A stretch of 64,000 nucleotides of DNA from Microbulbifer hydrolyticus (GCF_009931115.1 NZ_CP047491.1:1439501-1503500); one strand, 5' to 3'. Positions 43,110 through 52,935 are shown, counted from the stretch's first letter. Numbers and translations: made by a program. Notes: generated by a model from the sequence alone, not told the origin.

Positions 43110-46100
43110 ATGATGAGTAAAACCAAATCAATGCGACACCTTCAAGGTGCCCTCGCAGGGCGACTTGTGGCTGTGGCATCTCTCCTTTGTGTCTGTTCGT
43201 GGCCAGTTCTGGCAGCAGAGAATCTCGCTCTGAATAAAACGGCGTTGGCGAGTAGTGAAATACAGTCAGCATCATTTGCTTTTGACGGCAATCAGAATAC
43301 CCGTTGGGAAAGCGCGCACCAGGTGGATCCGAGCAGTCTGACGGTGGATTTGCTGGATACCTTTCAGCTGGAGAGCGTGACGATTCACTGGGAAGCCGCG
43401 AATGCCGCGGAGTACATCATCGAAGGCAGTTCGAATGGCGTGAACTGGACGCAGATCGCGAGCTATAGCGGTGGCGTATTTGGCAACCGGACGGATGTTC
43501 TCCCATTGTCTGGAAACTACCGCTTTGTGCGCATGAACGCTTTGCAGCGCAGTGCAGGAAATAACTGGGGTTATTCGATCTGGGAAATGGAAGTGCAGGG
43601 CACGGAGGTTGTCAGTGAGCCGCCACCGGCCCCGGAAGATAACCTTGCCCTGCTCGGTACGGCGAGCGCCAGTTCTGGTAATGCCTCCCAGGCGATTGAC
43701 GACAATGGTGGTACACGCTGGGAGAGCGATCACGGTGTGGATCCTTCCTGGATAGCGGTTGATCTCGGGGCGAACTATGCACTGTCGCAAGTGGTTCTGG
43801 ATTGGGAGGCGGCAAACGCCAAGCGTTATGATCTGCAGGGATCTGTGGACGGGGTGAACTGGCACACGCTGCAGACCGTTACCGACGGCCAGTTCGGCAG
43901 TCGCAGTGACACACTGAATATCAGTGGCAGCTACCGCTATGTGAGGATGCTCGGTTCCGAACGCAGCGATGGCAACCAGTGGGGGTATTCGATTTGGGAA
44001 TTCCAGGTCTATGCAAGCTCAGGCGAAATTGATCCGCCACCGGACGTGGATCCGCCTGCAGACCTGCCACCCCCCGATTTCTCCAACCTCAGTTACGACA
44101 CCCTGTTCGATGTTGTCTACAGTCCCGAGACGGCGCAGGAATGGTATGTGAAGCCCGATGGTACGATTGTGACCATCGCTTCCGGGCGCGCCCGCTCGCG
44201 GCACGAGTCAGAAGATATTTTCTATATCTTCCCCACACACTATTTTGAACACCGCACTTTTGAAATTGAAATCCACGACCACACTCCGGCGGGGGAAAAC
44301 CTGTTGGAGGTCTTCTATCACCCCGAATACGCCAACTATGTACCGCCCGGATGTCGTTCGTCCTATAGCAATGTCTGGCGTGCGGATTTCAATAACAACG
44401 CTGGCATGGATGAAAAGCTTCAGCAAGCCGCGCCCGATGGCACCGGCGAACGCTGGGTGTGTCGCATTCAACGGGATGCCCATAACGGTGATGATGGTGT
44501 CATGCGCGTTGGCGAGTGGATGGAATTTGAATTGCAGCAGTTTCTGGGGCGCTTTGAGGGCGACCCGAATGTGCGTGGACAAGCGGTCTATTACACGGAT
44601 ACCTACCGTATAAAGCTCGGTCAGCCGGGGCTGTTCATGGTGAGGGACGAAGCGCTGGACGCACAGTTGCGCAGTGGTGGTCGTGCATCTGCACCCTATG
44701 TGCGTGCCGGCGACGCAGTACCTGCCGCAGAAGTGATTTCGGTAAATGCTGACAGTACTGTCACCTACAAAGTGGCGAGTAACGGTAAATGGACACAGAA
44801 AGACAACCCCACCGGTGAGGTCGTGACCTATCCCATTCTCGACGGGATCGATGTCTACGACAATTACGTGGTGGGCAGTGGCGTCGCCGACTGGACAACC
44901 TTTATGCGCGAGGGGCTGAATACGCAATGGGAAACGCACAATGCCTTTATGCAGGGGCGTCGGGTCTTCCACACGCGTTTTGACACGGGCATTCACGAGG
45001 AAGCTGGCAACCCGGACTTCCCCGAGCTTGCCAGCATGGCTAACGGCCTGCTGGTGAAAAATTCCTGTTTTGGTTGTCACATTAACAACGGCCGTGGTCT
45101 TGCGCCGCGGGATAATCAGCCGTTGGATACGTTGGTGACGAAAGTATCCAGCGGCTATTTCGATGCGCTGGGCCAGCCTGAGGCACATAGTTACTACGGC
45201 AGGGTACTGCAGGGCACATCGCTAAATGCTGCTATTCCTGCCGAAGCGACCGTTGTTGTGAATTACACGGCAAAAAATGGCACCTTTGGCGATGGCACGC
45301 CGTTCTTGTTACGCGAGCCGCATTACACCGTCGATAGGCTGGATGATGCGGGAGGCGCCACGCCGTTTATTTCACCGCGCATGCCGCAAAACATCACTGG
45401 GCTCGGCTTGTTAGAGGCGGTACCGGAAAGTGTCATTCTGGCGTGGCAGGATCCCGATGACAGTAACAATGACGGGATATCGGGGCGTGCAAACATAGTG
45501 AACTCTCCGTCTGCGGGAGAGCAGCAAATAGGCCGCTTTGGCTGGAAGGCCACCTCGTCCAGCCTGCGCGATTTCGCCGCCGAAGCGCTCAGTACGGATA
45601 TTGGAGTCACCACATCGGTGTTGCCAAACCCTGCCTGTGGCAGGCAGCAAACCGCCTGTCAGCAAAACGCCGGGCAGGGCGCCGAGCTGAGTGACCTGCG
45701 CCTGGACGAGCTGGTGGTTTACCTGCAGGCACTGGGCGCGCCTTCACGTCGCCCGGATGAGGTCAACCAGCCCGCGGTGATTGCCGGAGAGCAGCATTTT
45801 AACAATCTGGGTTGTGCGTCGTGCCACCGGCCTTCTATGGAAACCGGGCACCGTCATGACCTTGCCGAGCTGCGCGGCAACACCATTCGTCCCTATACCG
45901 ATTTACTGTTACATGACATGGGTGACGACCTCGCGGACAGCTTGACCGCATCCCCGGCCCTGAACCGGGAGTGGCGTACGCCACCGCTCTGGGGCCTGGG
46001 CATGCTGGAAGCGGTCAGCGGTCACACCAGTTTACTGCACGATGGGCGGGCCCGTTCCATCGAGGAAGCGATACTGTGGCACGGCGGGGAAGCGGAAAAC

Positions 46101-46172
46101 AGTCAGGCCGGATACCGGGCGCTCGGTGCCGGGCAGCGCGGCGAGCTGATTGCCTTTTTGCGTTCTTTATAA
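43110..46172 (+). CDS. Secreted protein with two discoidin domains and a di-heme oxidoreductase domain
   Basis: 1020 residues. Signal peptide (cleavage near LAA, residue 36). Two F5/8 type C (discoidin) domains at about 37-165 and 178-300, each starting NLAL and ending in GYSIWE; these bind carbohydrate or cell surfaces. A Pro/Asp-rich linker (near 305-325), an unassigned beta-rich region (about 330-590), then a DHOR-type domain (about 620-1020) with CFGCH (C653-H657) and CASCH (C902-H906) covalent heme sites and family blocks MPQNITGLGLLEAVPE and REWRTPPLWGLGML. The function of the DHOR family is poorly known; it resembles di-heme peroxidases. Periplasmic or secreted; AGGAAA precedes the ATG. 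Confidence 0.87.
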   Translation: MMSKTKSMRHLQGALAGRLVAVASLLCVCSWPVLAAENLALNKTALASSEIQSASFAFDGNQNTRWESAHQVDPSSLTVDLLDTFQLESVTIHWEAANAAEYIIEGSSNGVNWTQIASYSGGVFGNRTDVLPLSGNYRFVRMNALQRSAGNNWGYSIWEMEVQGTEVVSEPPPAPEDNLALLGTASASSGNASQAIDDNGGTRWESDHGVDPSWIAVDLGANYALSQVVLDWEAANAKRYDLQGSVDGVNWHTLQTVTDGQFGSRSDTLNISGSYRYVRMLGSERSDGNQWGYSIWEFQVYASSGEIDPPPDVDPPADLPPPDFSNLSYDTLFDVVYSPETAQEWYVKPDGTIVTIASGRARSRHESEDIFYIFPTHYFEHRTFEIEIHDHTPAGENLLEVFYHPEYANYVPPGCRSSYSNVWRADFNNNAGMDEKLQQAAPDGTGERWVCRIQRDAHNGDDGVMRVGEWMEFELQQFLGRFEGDPNVRGQAVYYTDTYRIKLGQPGLFMVRDEALDAQLRSGGRASAPYVRAGDAVPAAEVISVNADSTVTYKVASNGKWTQKDNPTGEVVTYPILDGIDVYDNYVVGSGVADWTTFMREGLNTQWETHNAFMQGRRVFHTRFDTGIHEEAGNPDFPELASMANGLLVKNSCFGCHINNGRGLAPRDNQPLDTLVTKVSSGYFDALGQPEAHSYYGRVLQGTSLNAAIPAEATVVVNYTAKNGTFGDGTPFLLREPHYTVDRLDDAGGATPFISPRMPQNITGLGLLEAVPESVILAWQDPDDSNNDGISGRANIVNSPSAGEQQIGRFGWKATSSSLRDFAAEALSTDIGVTTSVLPNPACGRQQTACQQNAGQGAELSDLRLDELVVYLQALGAPSRRPDEVNQPAVIAGEQHFNNLGCASCHRPSMETGHRHDLAELRGNTIRPYTDLLLHDMGDDLADSLTASPALNREWRTPPLWGLGMLEAVSGHTSLLHDGRARSIEEAILWHGGEAENSQAGYRALGAGQRGELIAFLRSL

Positions 46173-46245
46173 TCGCGTCGTAATCAATGTGGGTGGGCGT
46201 CTTCGGGGACACGTGGTGTGCGGTCTCCGCGGGCGCCTTGTCTGA

Positions 46246-47607
46246 TCACAGGCGCAGAATGTCCCGGTACTGGGCCACCTTTACATTGAAATTCGTGTTG
46301 TCCTGCAGGTAAAGCCGGAAGCAATCTGACGCGTCCGGTTCCCCGTGCACCAGCTGGATTTCCGTGCCGGCCTCGAGTGCCGATTGTTTGAGCCAGTCGC
46401 CCAGTTCGCGGTAATCGGCGTGCGCAGACAGCCCCTCCAGAACTTCAATATGTGCCTTGCAGGGCACGTACTCCCCGTGAATTTTTACACTCTGGGCGCC
46501 GGCCAGTAAGCGTGCGCCGCGGGTGCCGCCGGCCTGATAGCCGGTGAACAATACGGTCGCGCGGTGGTCGGGGAGCAGGCGTTTCATGTGGTGGAGCACG
46601 CGGCCGCCGGTGGCCATGCCGCTGCCGGCAATGATGATGTGCGGATACTGAATATTCTCCAGTGCTTTCGACTGTTCTACGTCGCGGGTGTACTGGATAC
46701 CGGTACACATGAATTTACAGGTATCGGTATTCAGGCGGTGCTGGTCGGGATAGCGGGTGTAAATTTCCGAGGCGTCGATCGCCATGGGGCTGTCGAGAAA
46801 CACCGGCAACTGGGGAATGCGCTGGTCGCGCATCAGGTTCAGCAGCAAGTATTGCAGCGTCTGCGCGCGGCCCACTGCGAAACTGGGGATCAACAGGATA
46901 CCGCCGCGATTGACGACCTCATTGACGATGTCCGCCAGCTGTTGCCAGTGATCCACCTGAGGGTGCCGGCGATCACCATAAGTGGACTCAAGCAATAGCA
47001 GGTCCAGTGCCGGCAGCGGTCGCGGTGGATGCATGATGAGGTCGTCGGGGCGCCCGACGTCACCGGAAAAGCCCACACGCTTGCCTTCGGCGCTCAGTAC
47101 GGCACTGCCGGCGCCGAGTATATGCCCGGCCGGTTGTAAGTACAGGCTGGCCCCACCGATCCGGATCGGCTCGTCAAAATCGACCGACTGAAACAGTTCC
47201 AGGCTGCGCTCCGCGGTGTCGCCGTTGTAGAGCGGCTCCGGGTGCGCATGTTTGCCGATCTTGTGGCGCTGGTAAAAGCGCGCATCTTCTTCCTGTATAT
47301 GCCCTGAGTCGGGTAACAAAATGGAGCAGAGGTCGCGGGTTGCGTGATGGCAGTACACCGGCCCGCGGTAGCCCAGCTGATACAGCCTGGGAATATAGCC
47401 GGAGTGATCGAGGTGTGCGTGTGTGAGGACGATGCCACTCAGCCGGCGGTAGTCGAACATGGGCGTTTCCCAGTTTCGCTCGCGCAGCCATTTGTAGCCC
47501 TGAAACATCCCGCAGTCGACCAGAAACTCGGTCTTGCCGCCATCCAGGCTGACAAGAAACTTGGAGCCGGTAACCGTGCCGGTGCCGCCGAGGAAGGTGA
47601 TGTTCAT
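46246..47607 (-). CDS. MBL-fold / beta-CASP hydrolase
   Basis: 453 residues. A metallo-beta-lactamase core (TGSKFLV, then HAHLDHSG near residue 63), a beta-CASP insert and a C-terminal RMMBL segment with SAHADYREL near 400. The family includes RNA exo/endonucleases (CPSF73-like) and also YsdG-like hydrolases; a nucleic acid substrate is likely. It is the last gene of a three-gene unit with four-base overlaps; the stop is at 46246. Confidence 0.9.
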   Translation of the reverse strand: MNITFLGGTGTVTGSKFLVSLDGGKTEFLVDCGMFQGYKWLRERNWETPMFDYRRLSGIVLTHAHLDHSGYIPRLYQLGYRGPVYCHHATRDLCSILLPDSGHIQEEDARFYQRHKIGKHAHPEPLYNGDTAERSLELFQSVDFDEPIRIGGASLYLQPAGHILGAGSAVLSAEGKRVGFSGDVGRPDDLIMHPPRPLPALDLLLLESTYGDRRHPQVDHWQQLADIVNEVVNRGGILLIPSFAVGRAQTLQYLLLNLMRDQRIPQLPVFLDSPMAIDASEIYTRYPDQHRLNTDTCKFMCTGIQYTRDVEQSKALENIQYPHIIIAGSGMATGGRVLHHMKRLLPDHRATVLFTGYQAGGTRGARLLAGAQSVKIHGEYVPCKAHIEVLEGLSAHADYRELGDWLKQSALEAGTEIQLVHGEPDASDCFRLYLQDNTNFNVKVAQYRDILRL

Positions 47608-48536
47608 TCCGGATAGTCTCCTTTTTCGGGCGCTCCGCCACGGTGTTCCCTGAGCAGGGCTTTTACTGCCGGAATCAACACGGGTGACAGGTCGAAGGCC
47701 CCGTATTGGCCGGGGATACTGTTACTGGTGGCGAGTCGATCGGCCCCTGCCTGCAATATCTTGCGGTCGGCATCTTCTGCGAACACGCCGTGCACAGCGG
47801 CACAGACGATACTGCCCGCGCCGGCACGCTTTAGCGCCGCAGTGGTTTCCAGTACGGTATGTCCGCTGGAAATTACGTCATCGACAATCAGTACCGCAGA
47901 TCGTCTGATTTGCGCATCCTCGGGCAATGTAACCGTGACACTCCGGTCGCCGTGACGTTGTTTTTTGCCGACGATATACGGTCGCCCGGTTGCGTGTGCC
48001 AGCGCGGATACCCACTGTTGGCTCTCCGCGTCGGGCCCAACCAGGAGGAACTCTTCGGGCTGCGCTTCTATCCACGTCTGCATCGCCGGCATACCCGAAA
48101 GAGCGTGTGCCGGGATGGAGTAGATTTCAGCGAGGCTGTGATAGCGATGGAGGTGCGGGTCCACGGTCAGCAGCCAATTCACCGCATCGGAGATCAGGCC
48201 TGCAAAAATACGAGAGGTCACGGCCTCGCCAGGCTGGAACGCCTTGTCCTGGCGCATGTAGCAGAGATACGGTGCCACCAGGCCTATGCTGGCCGCGCCC
48301 AGTGCGCGTAGGGTATGGGCGAGAAACAGCAGTGGCAGTAGCTTTTCATCCGGCTGGCTCAGGTTCGCCAGCAGCACACAGTGCCGTTCATGCACTGGCG
48401 ACCTTACCCGCAGGTAGGATTCCCCATCGGGGAAGTGGCGCATTTCCAGCTCGCCGTGCACGGCATGGATTCCCTTGCCGAGGGGGGCAGACAGGGGCAG
48501 TGTCGCCGCGAGGGAAAAAAGCAGCGGTGCGCTCAA
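47604..48536 (-). CDS. Ribose-phosphate pyrophosphokinase homologue
   Basis: 310 residues. PRPP synthetase fold with the two phosphoribosyltransferase-type domains: FPDGESYLRV near residue 36, CYMRQDKAF near 91 and the PRPP loop VLIVDDVISSGHT near 218. It is shorter and more diverged than the housekeeping Prs, like the extra copies that travel with AMP phosphorylase-like genes. It overlaps both neighbours by four bases. It could supply or consume PRPP or ribose phosphate in nucleotide salvage. Confidence 0.85.
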   Translation of the reverse strand: MSAPLLFSLAATLPLSAPLGKGIHAVHGELEMRHFPDGESYLRVRSPVHERHCVLLANLSQPDEKLLPLLFLAHTLRALGAASIGLVAPYLCYMRQDKAFQPGEAVTSRIFAGLISDAVNWLLTVDPHLHRYHSLAEIYSIPAHALSGMPAMQTWIEAQPEEFLLVGPDAESQQWVSALAHATGRPYIVGKKQRHGDRSVTVTLPEDAQIRRSAVLIVDDVISSGHTVLETTAALKRAGAGSIVCAAVHGVFAEDADRKILQAGADRLATSNSIPGQYGAFDLSPVLIPAVKALLREHRGGAPEKGDYPE

Positions 48537-50074
48537 GTCAGTTGCTCCACGTTTGATAGTGGCAAATCCATCGGCGCAATATTGAACAGGTCCCGATTCT
48601 GGTGGTAATACTCCCTGGCGTAGGCCAGCTCGCCGGACGTCTCGGCGTAAAGGGTCGCGACAGGCTGGTGCTCGCTGATCATGTCGCCAACCTTCACCCG
48701 TAAACGCAGTCCCGCTTCCGGCGACGAGGGCGCGCCGGCTACCTTGGCCAGACGCGCCAGGCGCCGGTTGTCCATGCTGCGCAGGCGACCAGCGTACGTG
48801 CTGCGCAATTCGATGTGATGGCTTGCAACGGGTATGTCACGCAAGCCTCCCTGAGCGTCACAGATTTTGCGAAACTGCTGCCAGGCCTGTCCTGACTGGA
48901 GGATCTCCCTGGCCTGTTGCTGCGCCTGATCTCTATCTGCACCTGTGGCCATGCACAAGAGTTCACCGGCGAGGAATACGGCGCGCTCGGTGAGGTCTGC
49001 GGGGGCATGCGCTTCGTTTCGCAACACGCTGAGTACATCGCGGGCTTCCTCTGCCGGACCGATACCATTGCCAATAGCCTGTGTGCCATCGGTGACGACA
49101 CAGCGCACGTTCAGGCCAAGCCCCGAGGCAACATTGCGAAACAGCAGCGCGAGTTTCTCTGCCTGTTCCTGGTCACGTACTTTTGCGGTGGGGCCGACCG
49201 GGATGTCGATGAGCACGTGGGTGGAGCCCGCCGCCATTTTCTTTGAAAGTACCGAGGCGACCAGTTGTCCCTCGCTGTCGAGGTTGAGGGCGCGCTCAAT
49301 TCGGATCAGCAGATCGTCCGTGGGGCTTAAGCCCACTTCGCCACCGGCCGCCAGACAAGCACCGGTGCGGGTAATCACTTTGCGCAACTTTTCCAGTGGA
49401 AGGTCGACATCGGTGAGCACCTCCATGGTGTCGGCGGTGCCGGCTGGCGAAGTAATGGCGCGGGAAGATGTTTTAGGAATGACCAGTCCGGCGGCACTGG
49501 CAATCGATACCACGATGGGGGTGGTGCGGTTCCCCGGCAGTCCGCCGATGCAGTGTTTGTCGAACACCCGCTCGACCTCGGGCCAGTACAGGCGATTGCC
49601 GTTACTGACCATCGTGGTTGTGAGCGCAATGGTTTCCGAGCAATTCAGCCGGCCGCCGGCGCAGGCGGTGAGGAAGCCCGCAATTTCGATGTCCGAATAG
49701 AGTCGATTACCGATATCGCGAATAATGCTGCTCATCTCGGTAGCATTGAGGCTGTGGCCGTATATTTTCTTGCGCAGTGCGCTGAGTGAGTACACCTGTG
49801 GGACGTGAAGTACCAGGATTTCCTGGTCTGTCTGCAGGTTGAGAAATTCCCACGCGCTCTCGGAAAATCCGATCTTTCCGAGCGGCAATATTTCCTCGGC
49901 GACGGTATTCAATGTGGCAATCAGTGTGCGCTCGCCGGCCTTGATCTGCAGGCGGGTGTTCGCGGTATAGCCCTCGGCGCGGCAGATCGCACAGTCTTTG
50001 CGCATGTAAACGAGGGCTTCCTCGTGGGTGTCTATCCCCATTCTGTAGGCATGCAACGGCAGTGGGTGTGCCAT
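48533..50074 (-). CDS. AMP / thymidine phosphorylase family protein
   Basis: 513 residues, longer than the 440-residue DeoA because of an N-terminal extension (about 1-90) shared with archaeal AMP phosphorylases and the putative thymidine phosphorylase family of proteobacteria. The conserved KTSSRAITSPAGTADTMEVL near 215 binds phosphate and nucleoside. The C-terminal domain has a PYNP-like fold. It should cleave a nucleoside or nucleoside monophosphate with phosphate; which one cannot be told from sequence. First gene of the unit. Confidence 0.86.
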   Translation of the reverse strand: MAHPLPLHAYRMGIDTHEEALVYMRKDCAICRAEGYTANTRLQIKAGERTLIATLNTVAEEILPLGKIGFSESAWEFLNLQTDQEILVLHVPQVYSLSALRKKIYGHSLNATEMSSIIRDIGNRLYSDIEIAGFLTACAGGRLNCSETIALTTTMVSNGNRLYWPEVERVFDKHCIGGLPGNRTTPIVVSIASAAGLVIPKTSSRAITSPAGTADTMEVLTDVDLPLEKLRKVITRTGACLAAGGEVGLSPTDDLLIRIERALNLDSEGQLVASVLSKKMAAGSTHVLIDIPVGPTAKVRDQEQAEKLALLFRNVASGLGLNVRCVVTDGTQAIGNGIGPAEEARDVLSVLRNEAHAPADLTERAVFLAGELLCMATGADRDQAQQQAREILQSGQAWQQFRKICDAQGGLRDIPVASHHIELRSTYAGRLRSMDNRRLARLAKVAGAPSSPEAGLRLRVKVGDMISEHQPVATLYAETSGELAYAREYYHQNRDLFNIAPMDLPLSNVEQLT

Positions 50075-50416
50075 ATATCGCTACCTGATCCTATTGGTCA
50101 TGGCCCTTGTGCCACTCATTTCGGGGCTGAAATTGCCGACGGCGCTTGTTTGTTCGGCTCTGCGGTCTGGTCGGGATTGCGGGTGTGGTTATGCAAGTAT
50201 AGGCCGGTGCGCATTGCGGATGGCCTGCAGGCTCGCACCGGCTACCGGTGTCCTCAAATAACCAGTTCGGGGCCCGTGACTACTGGGTTTGGGCCTGTCC
50301 TGGGGGTAGACTTCCCATGGCTGAAAATCCGACCAGACCGGGTCGCCTTTGCAGCCGAAAATTTGCGTGCTGCGGCACCACCACCGAACAACCATCACCG
50401 ATTGACGAGGTCTGCC
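50075..50416. other. 342-base divergent intergenic region
   Basis: Lies between the phosphorylase gene (-) and the TauE/SafE gene (+). No gene is supported; an open frame running in from the left in the frame of the permease lacks a start and has no family features. Promoters for both units should be here, but I see no strong consensus. Confidence 0.5.
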
Positions 50417-51190
50417 TTGGCGGAACTGGGAGAAGTTTTCACTCTGGTATCCAGCCAGACCTCGAGCCTGACACTGGCGCTGTTGCTGCTGGTGTGTGTG
50501 GTGAGTGCGTTTATCTCTGCGGTAACCGGAGGTGCCGGGGGCATCCTGATGTTTGCCGCCCTCAACGTGGTGATTCCCCTGCGCATGCTGGTGCCCATCC
50601 ACGGCGCGGTACAGCTGCTCAACAACCTCGCCCGTATCGCCTATGTGCGCGAGCATATCCGCTGGGACCAGTGCATCCCGTTTTTCATCGGCTGCACCCT
50701 CGGTTCGGCCGCCATGACACTGGGCCTCGCCAACCTCGAGTGGCAGCAGTTGCCGCTGATACTTCTTGCCGGGCTGATTTTCTACACCGTATTCAAGCCG
50801 AAAAGGCTGCCGGAAATCCGCCTGAAGCCGCGCAATTTTTTCTGGGTGGGCATCGCCACTGGAACCCTCGGTATCATTGCCGGCGCGGTCGATCCACTGC
50901 TGGCCGCATTTTTCGTACGCAAGGATATGAGCCCGAAGGAAATCGTGGCGAACAAATCCGTGATGCAGGCCTGGTGCCATGCGCTGAAAGTGCCTGCATT
51001 CATCTACCTTGGCTTTGCCTTTTCCGATCACCTGGGGCTGATTCTGCTGCTCACTGTAGCGGCCGTCATCGGCACCCGCATCGGAATCGCATTGCTGAAT
51101 CGCATCGACAGCGAACTGTTTTTCAACCTGATGCGTGCCGCACTGCTGGTGGCCGGAGCCCGCATCGTTTACCAGTTGTTCGCAGCATAA
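50417..51190 (+). CDS. TauE/SafE family permease
   Basis: 257 residues, about eight membrane helices. The repeated family pattern is SAFISAVTGGAGGILMFAAL near residue 30 and IATGTLGIIAGAVDP near 148, typical of TauE/SafE anion exporters (sulfite, sulfoacetate and others). TTG 50417 is chosen because GACGAGG ends six bases before it and the first helix follows soon after; the longer open frame upstream is discounted. Confidence 0.83.
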   Translation: MAELGEVFTLVSSQTSSLTLALLLLVCVVSAFISAVTGGAGGILMFAALNVVIPLRMLVPIHGAVQLLNNLARIAYVREHIRWDQCIPFFIGCTLGSAAMTLGLANLEWQQLPLILLAGLIFYTVFKPKRLPEIRLKPRNFFWVGIATGTLGIIAGAVDPLLAAFFVRKDMSPKEIVANKSVMQAWCHALKVPAFIYLGFAFSDHLGLILLLTVAAVIGTRIGIALLNRIDSELFFNLMRAALLVAGARIVYQLFAA

Positions 51191-51224
51191 GCCAGTTGCT
51201 GGCACAAAGAAGCAGGTACTCCCA

Positions 51225-52592
51225 ATGGCCGATTATCAGATCATCAATCCGTACAACGGCGAACAGATCGAAGCCTATGACTTCCACACCCGCGAGCAAG
51301 TGGCCGAGGCCATAGACCTGCTGGTGCAGGGCCGCGGCGTCCAGCAGGCCACGCCGGCGTTCGAACGCTCCAATATCCTGCTCAAGCTCGCCCAGCTGAT
51401 GCTGGAGCGCAAAGAGGATCTGGCCCGCCTGATCACCGAAGAAACCGGCAAAACCATCAGCGACAGCCGGGTGGAAATCGACCGCGCTTATAACACCGCA
51501 CTGGCCAGCGCCATGGAAGCGCGTAACATCAATGGCGAAGCGCTGGACTCCGACGCCTTCCCGCCGATGCGTGAAAAAATTGGTGTTGTACTGTGGAAAC
51601 CCCTGGGCACCGTTCTGTGTATCACCCCGTTCAACTTCCCGATCAATATCGCGGTACACAAAATCGGCCCCGCCTTCGCCGCTGGCAACACCATCCTGTT
51701 CAAGCCCGGCCCACAGAACAAGCGCTCCGCCGAGCTGCTGGTAGAACTCTGCTACGCCGCCGGTATGGACAAGTCCGTACTGCAAATGCTGGTTCCGGAT
51801 ATCGAAGCCACCAGCTACGCCGTCAGCCATCCGCAGATCCAGGCGGTCAACTTCACCGGCGGCACCGCTGCGGCCAACGCCATCGCCGCGAACGCCGGCT
51901 ACAAGAAAATGCTGTTTGAGCTGGGCGGCAACGACCCGCTTATCGTCATGCCCGATGCCGATCTCGACGCCGCCGTCACCGCCACCATCAACCAGCGCTT
52001 CGCCACCGCCGGCCAGCGCTGCACCGCGGCCAAACGCCTGTTCGTCCACAGCGACGTCTTCGACGCTTTTGCGGAAAAACTGGTAGCCGCCACCGCAAAA
52101 TTGAAAGTCGGTGACCCGGCGGAAGACGACACCTTCGTCGGCCCGTTGATCCACACCGCCGCCGCCGACGAAGTGGAAGCGCGCATCGAATCCGCGGTAA
52201 AGGCGGGCGCCCGCGTCCTGTTCGGCCACCAGCGCCAGGGCAATATTCTGTGGCCTACTATCCTCGACAATGTGGCCGACGATGCCGAGCTGGTTGCCGA
52301 AGAAACCTTCGGCCCGGTGGTACCGTTGCGCAAGTTCGATGACGAGGGCGAACTGGTGTCCCTGATCAACAGCTCCCCGTTTGGTTTGCAGGCAGGCGTA
52401 TTTACCCAGAACCTTGCGCTGGCCAAGCGTCTGTACAACCAGCTGGACGTGGGCCTGCTTGCGGTCAACGACGGCCCCGGCTTCCGCGCCGAGCATTTTC
52501 CGTTTGGTGGTGTGAAGGAGAGTGGCGTGGGCAGAGAAGGGGTCAGCTACGCGATTCGTGAAATGAGTTACCAGAAAACGCTGGTGATCTAA
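51225..52592 (+). CDS. NAD(P)-dependent aldehyde dehydrogenase
   Basis: 455 residues. The ALDH fold with ITPFNFPINIA near 135, the FTGG cofactor loop near 210, catalytic glutamate in LFELGGNDP near 236 and catalytic cysteine in AGQRCTA near 268, and the C-terminal EETFGPVVPL. Shorter than many ALDHs and closest in layout to succinate-semialdehyde / lactaldehyde-type or GapN-type enzymes. The substrate is not clear. Starts 34 bases after the permease on the same strand; the pairing may mean a shared pathway. Confidence 0.9.
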   Translation: MADYQIINPYNGEQIEAYDFHTREQVAEAIDLLVQGRGVQQATPAFERSNILLKLAQLMLERKEDLARLITEETGKTISDSRVEIDRAYNTALASAMEARNINGEALDSDAFPPMREKIGVVLWKPLGTVLCITPFNFPINIAVHKIGPAFAAGNTILFKPGPQNKRSAELLVELCYAAGMDKSVLQMLVPDIEATSYAVSHPQIQAVNFTGGTAAANAIAANAGYKKMLFELGGNDPLIVMPDADLDAAVTATINQRFATAGQRCTAAKRLFVHSDVFDAFAEKLVAATAKLKVGDPAEDDTFVGPLIHTAAADEVEARIESAVKAGARVLFGHQRQGNILWPTILDNVADDAELVAEETFGPVVPLRKFDDEGELVSLINSSPFGLQAGVFTQNLALAKRLYNQLDVGLLAVNDGPGFRAEHFPFGGVKESGVGREGVSYAIREMSYQKTLVI

Positions 52593-52637
52593 ATTTACTG
52601 TTTCGAAGTCGAGTGTATTGAATCGAAGGAGTCGACG

Positions 52638-52731
52638 CCGGGTATTGGTTCGCAAGACCTTCCGCGAGAGGGACCTCGCGGAAGAGCCCCCATGGATGGG
52701 TTCACGGCGTGTCTTGCGAACCAATACCCGG
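52638..52731 (+). repeat. Twin-hairpin intergenic element, copy C
   Basis: Arms 52638-52658 and 52711-52731 pair perfectly over 21 bases. Inner hairpin CTTCCGCGAG / CTCGCGGAAG with loop AGGGAC, then CCC ATGGAT GGG, then TTCACGGCGT before the right arm. Sits between the aldehyde dehydrogenase gene and the thiamine operon. Confidence 0.9.
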
Positions 52732-52839
52732 TGGCGGCACCGCCACTTAACCAGCTTTAAAGCTCAGACCATAAGACCAGCAAAGCGCCACAATTCCCAA
52801 CCTGCGCCTCCGCTCCTGTTCAAATTAAATTCCTTCCCC

Positions 52840-52845
52840 TATACT
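52840..52845 (+). promoter_or_regulatory. Candidate -10 box of the thiC operon
   Basis: TATACT nine bases before the riboswitch aptamer; no good -35 is visible. Transcription starting just downstream would place the aptamer at the very 5' end of the message. Confidence 0.45.
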
Positions 52846-52853
52846 CGCCGCCA

Positions 52854-52935
52854 CTTGTCGGAGTGCCTTCGGGCTGAGATCGCAGTAGCGAGATCCGTTG
52901 AACCTGATCGGGGTAACCCCCGCGTAGGAAACAAG
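52854..52935 (+). promoter_or_regulatory. TPP riboswitch (Thi box)
   Basis: The conserved Thi-box pieces appear in order: CTTGTCGGAGTGC, GGCTGAGAT, CCGTTGAACCTGATC and GGGTAACCCC, then CGTAGGAAACAAG. The outer arms CTTGT / ACAAG pair to form P1. TPP binding should repress the downstream operon, by blocking translation or by ending transcription within the 146-base leader before thiC. Confidence 0.96.

Noticed and set aside
46277..47616. Plus-strand frames opposite the MBL, PRPP synthetase and phosphorylase genes
   Set aside because: All overlap well-supported minus-strand genes and show no domain features.
49805..50416. N-terminal extension of the TauE/SafE frame by about 200 residues
   Set aside because: The family starts at the first helix; TTG 50417 has a ribosome binding site, and the extension overlaps the phosphorylase gene and has no recognisable domain.
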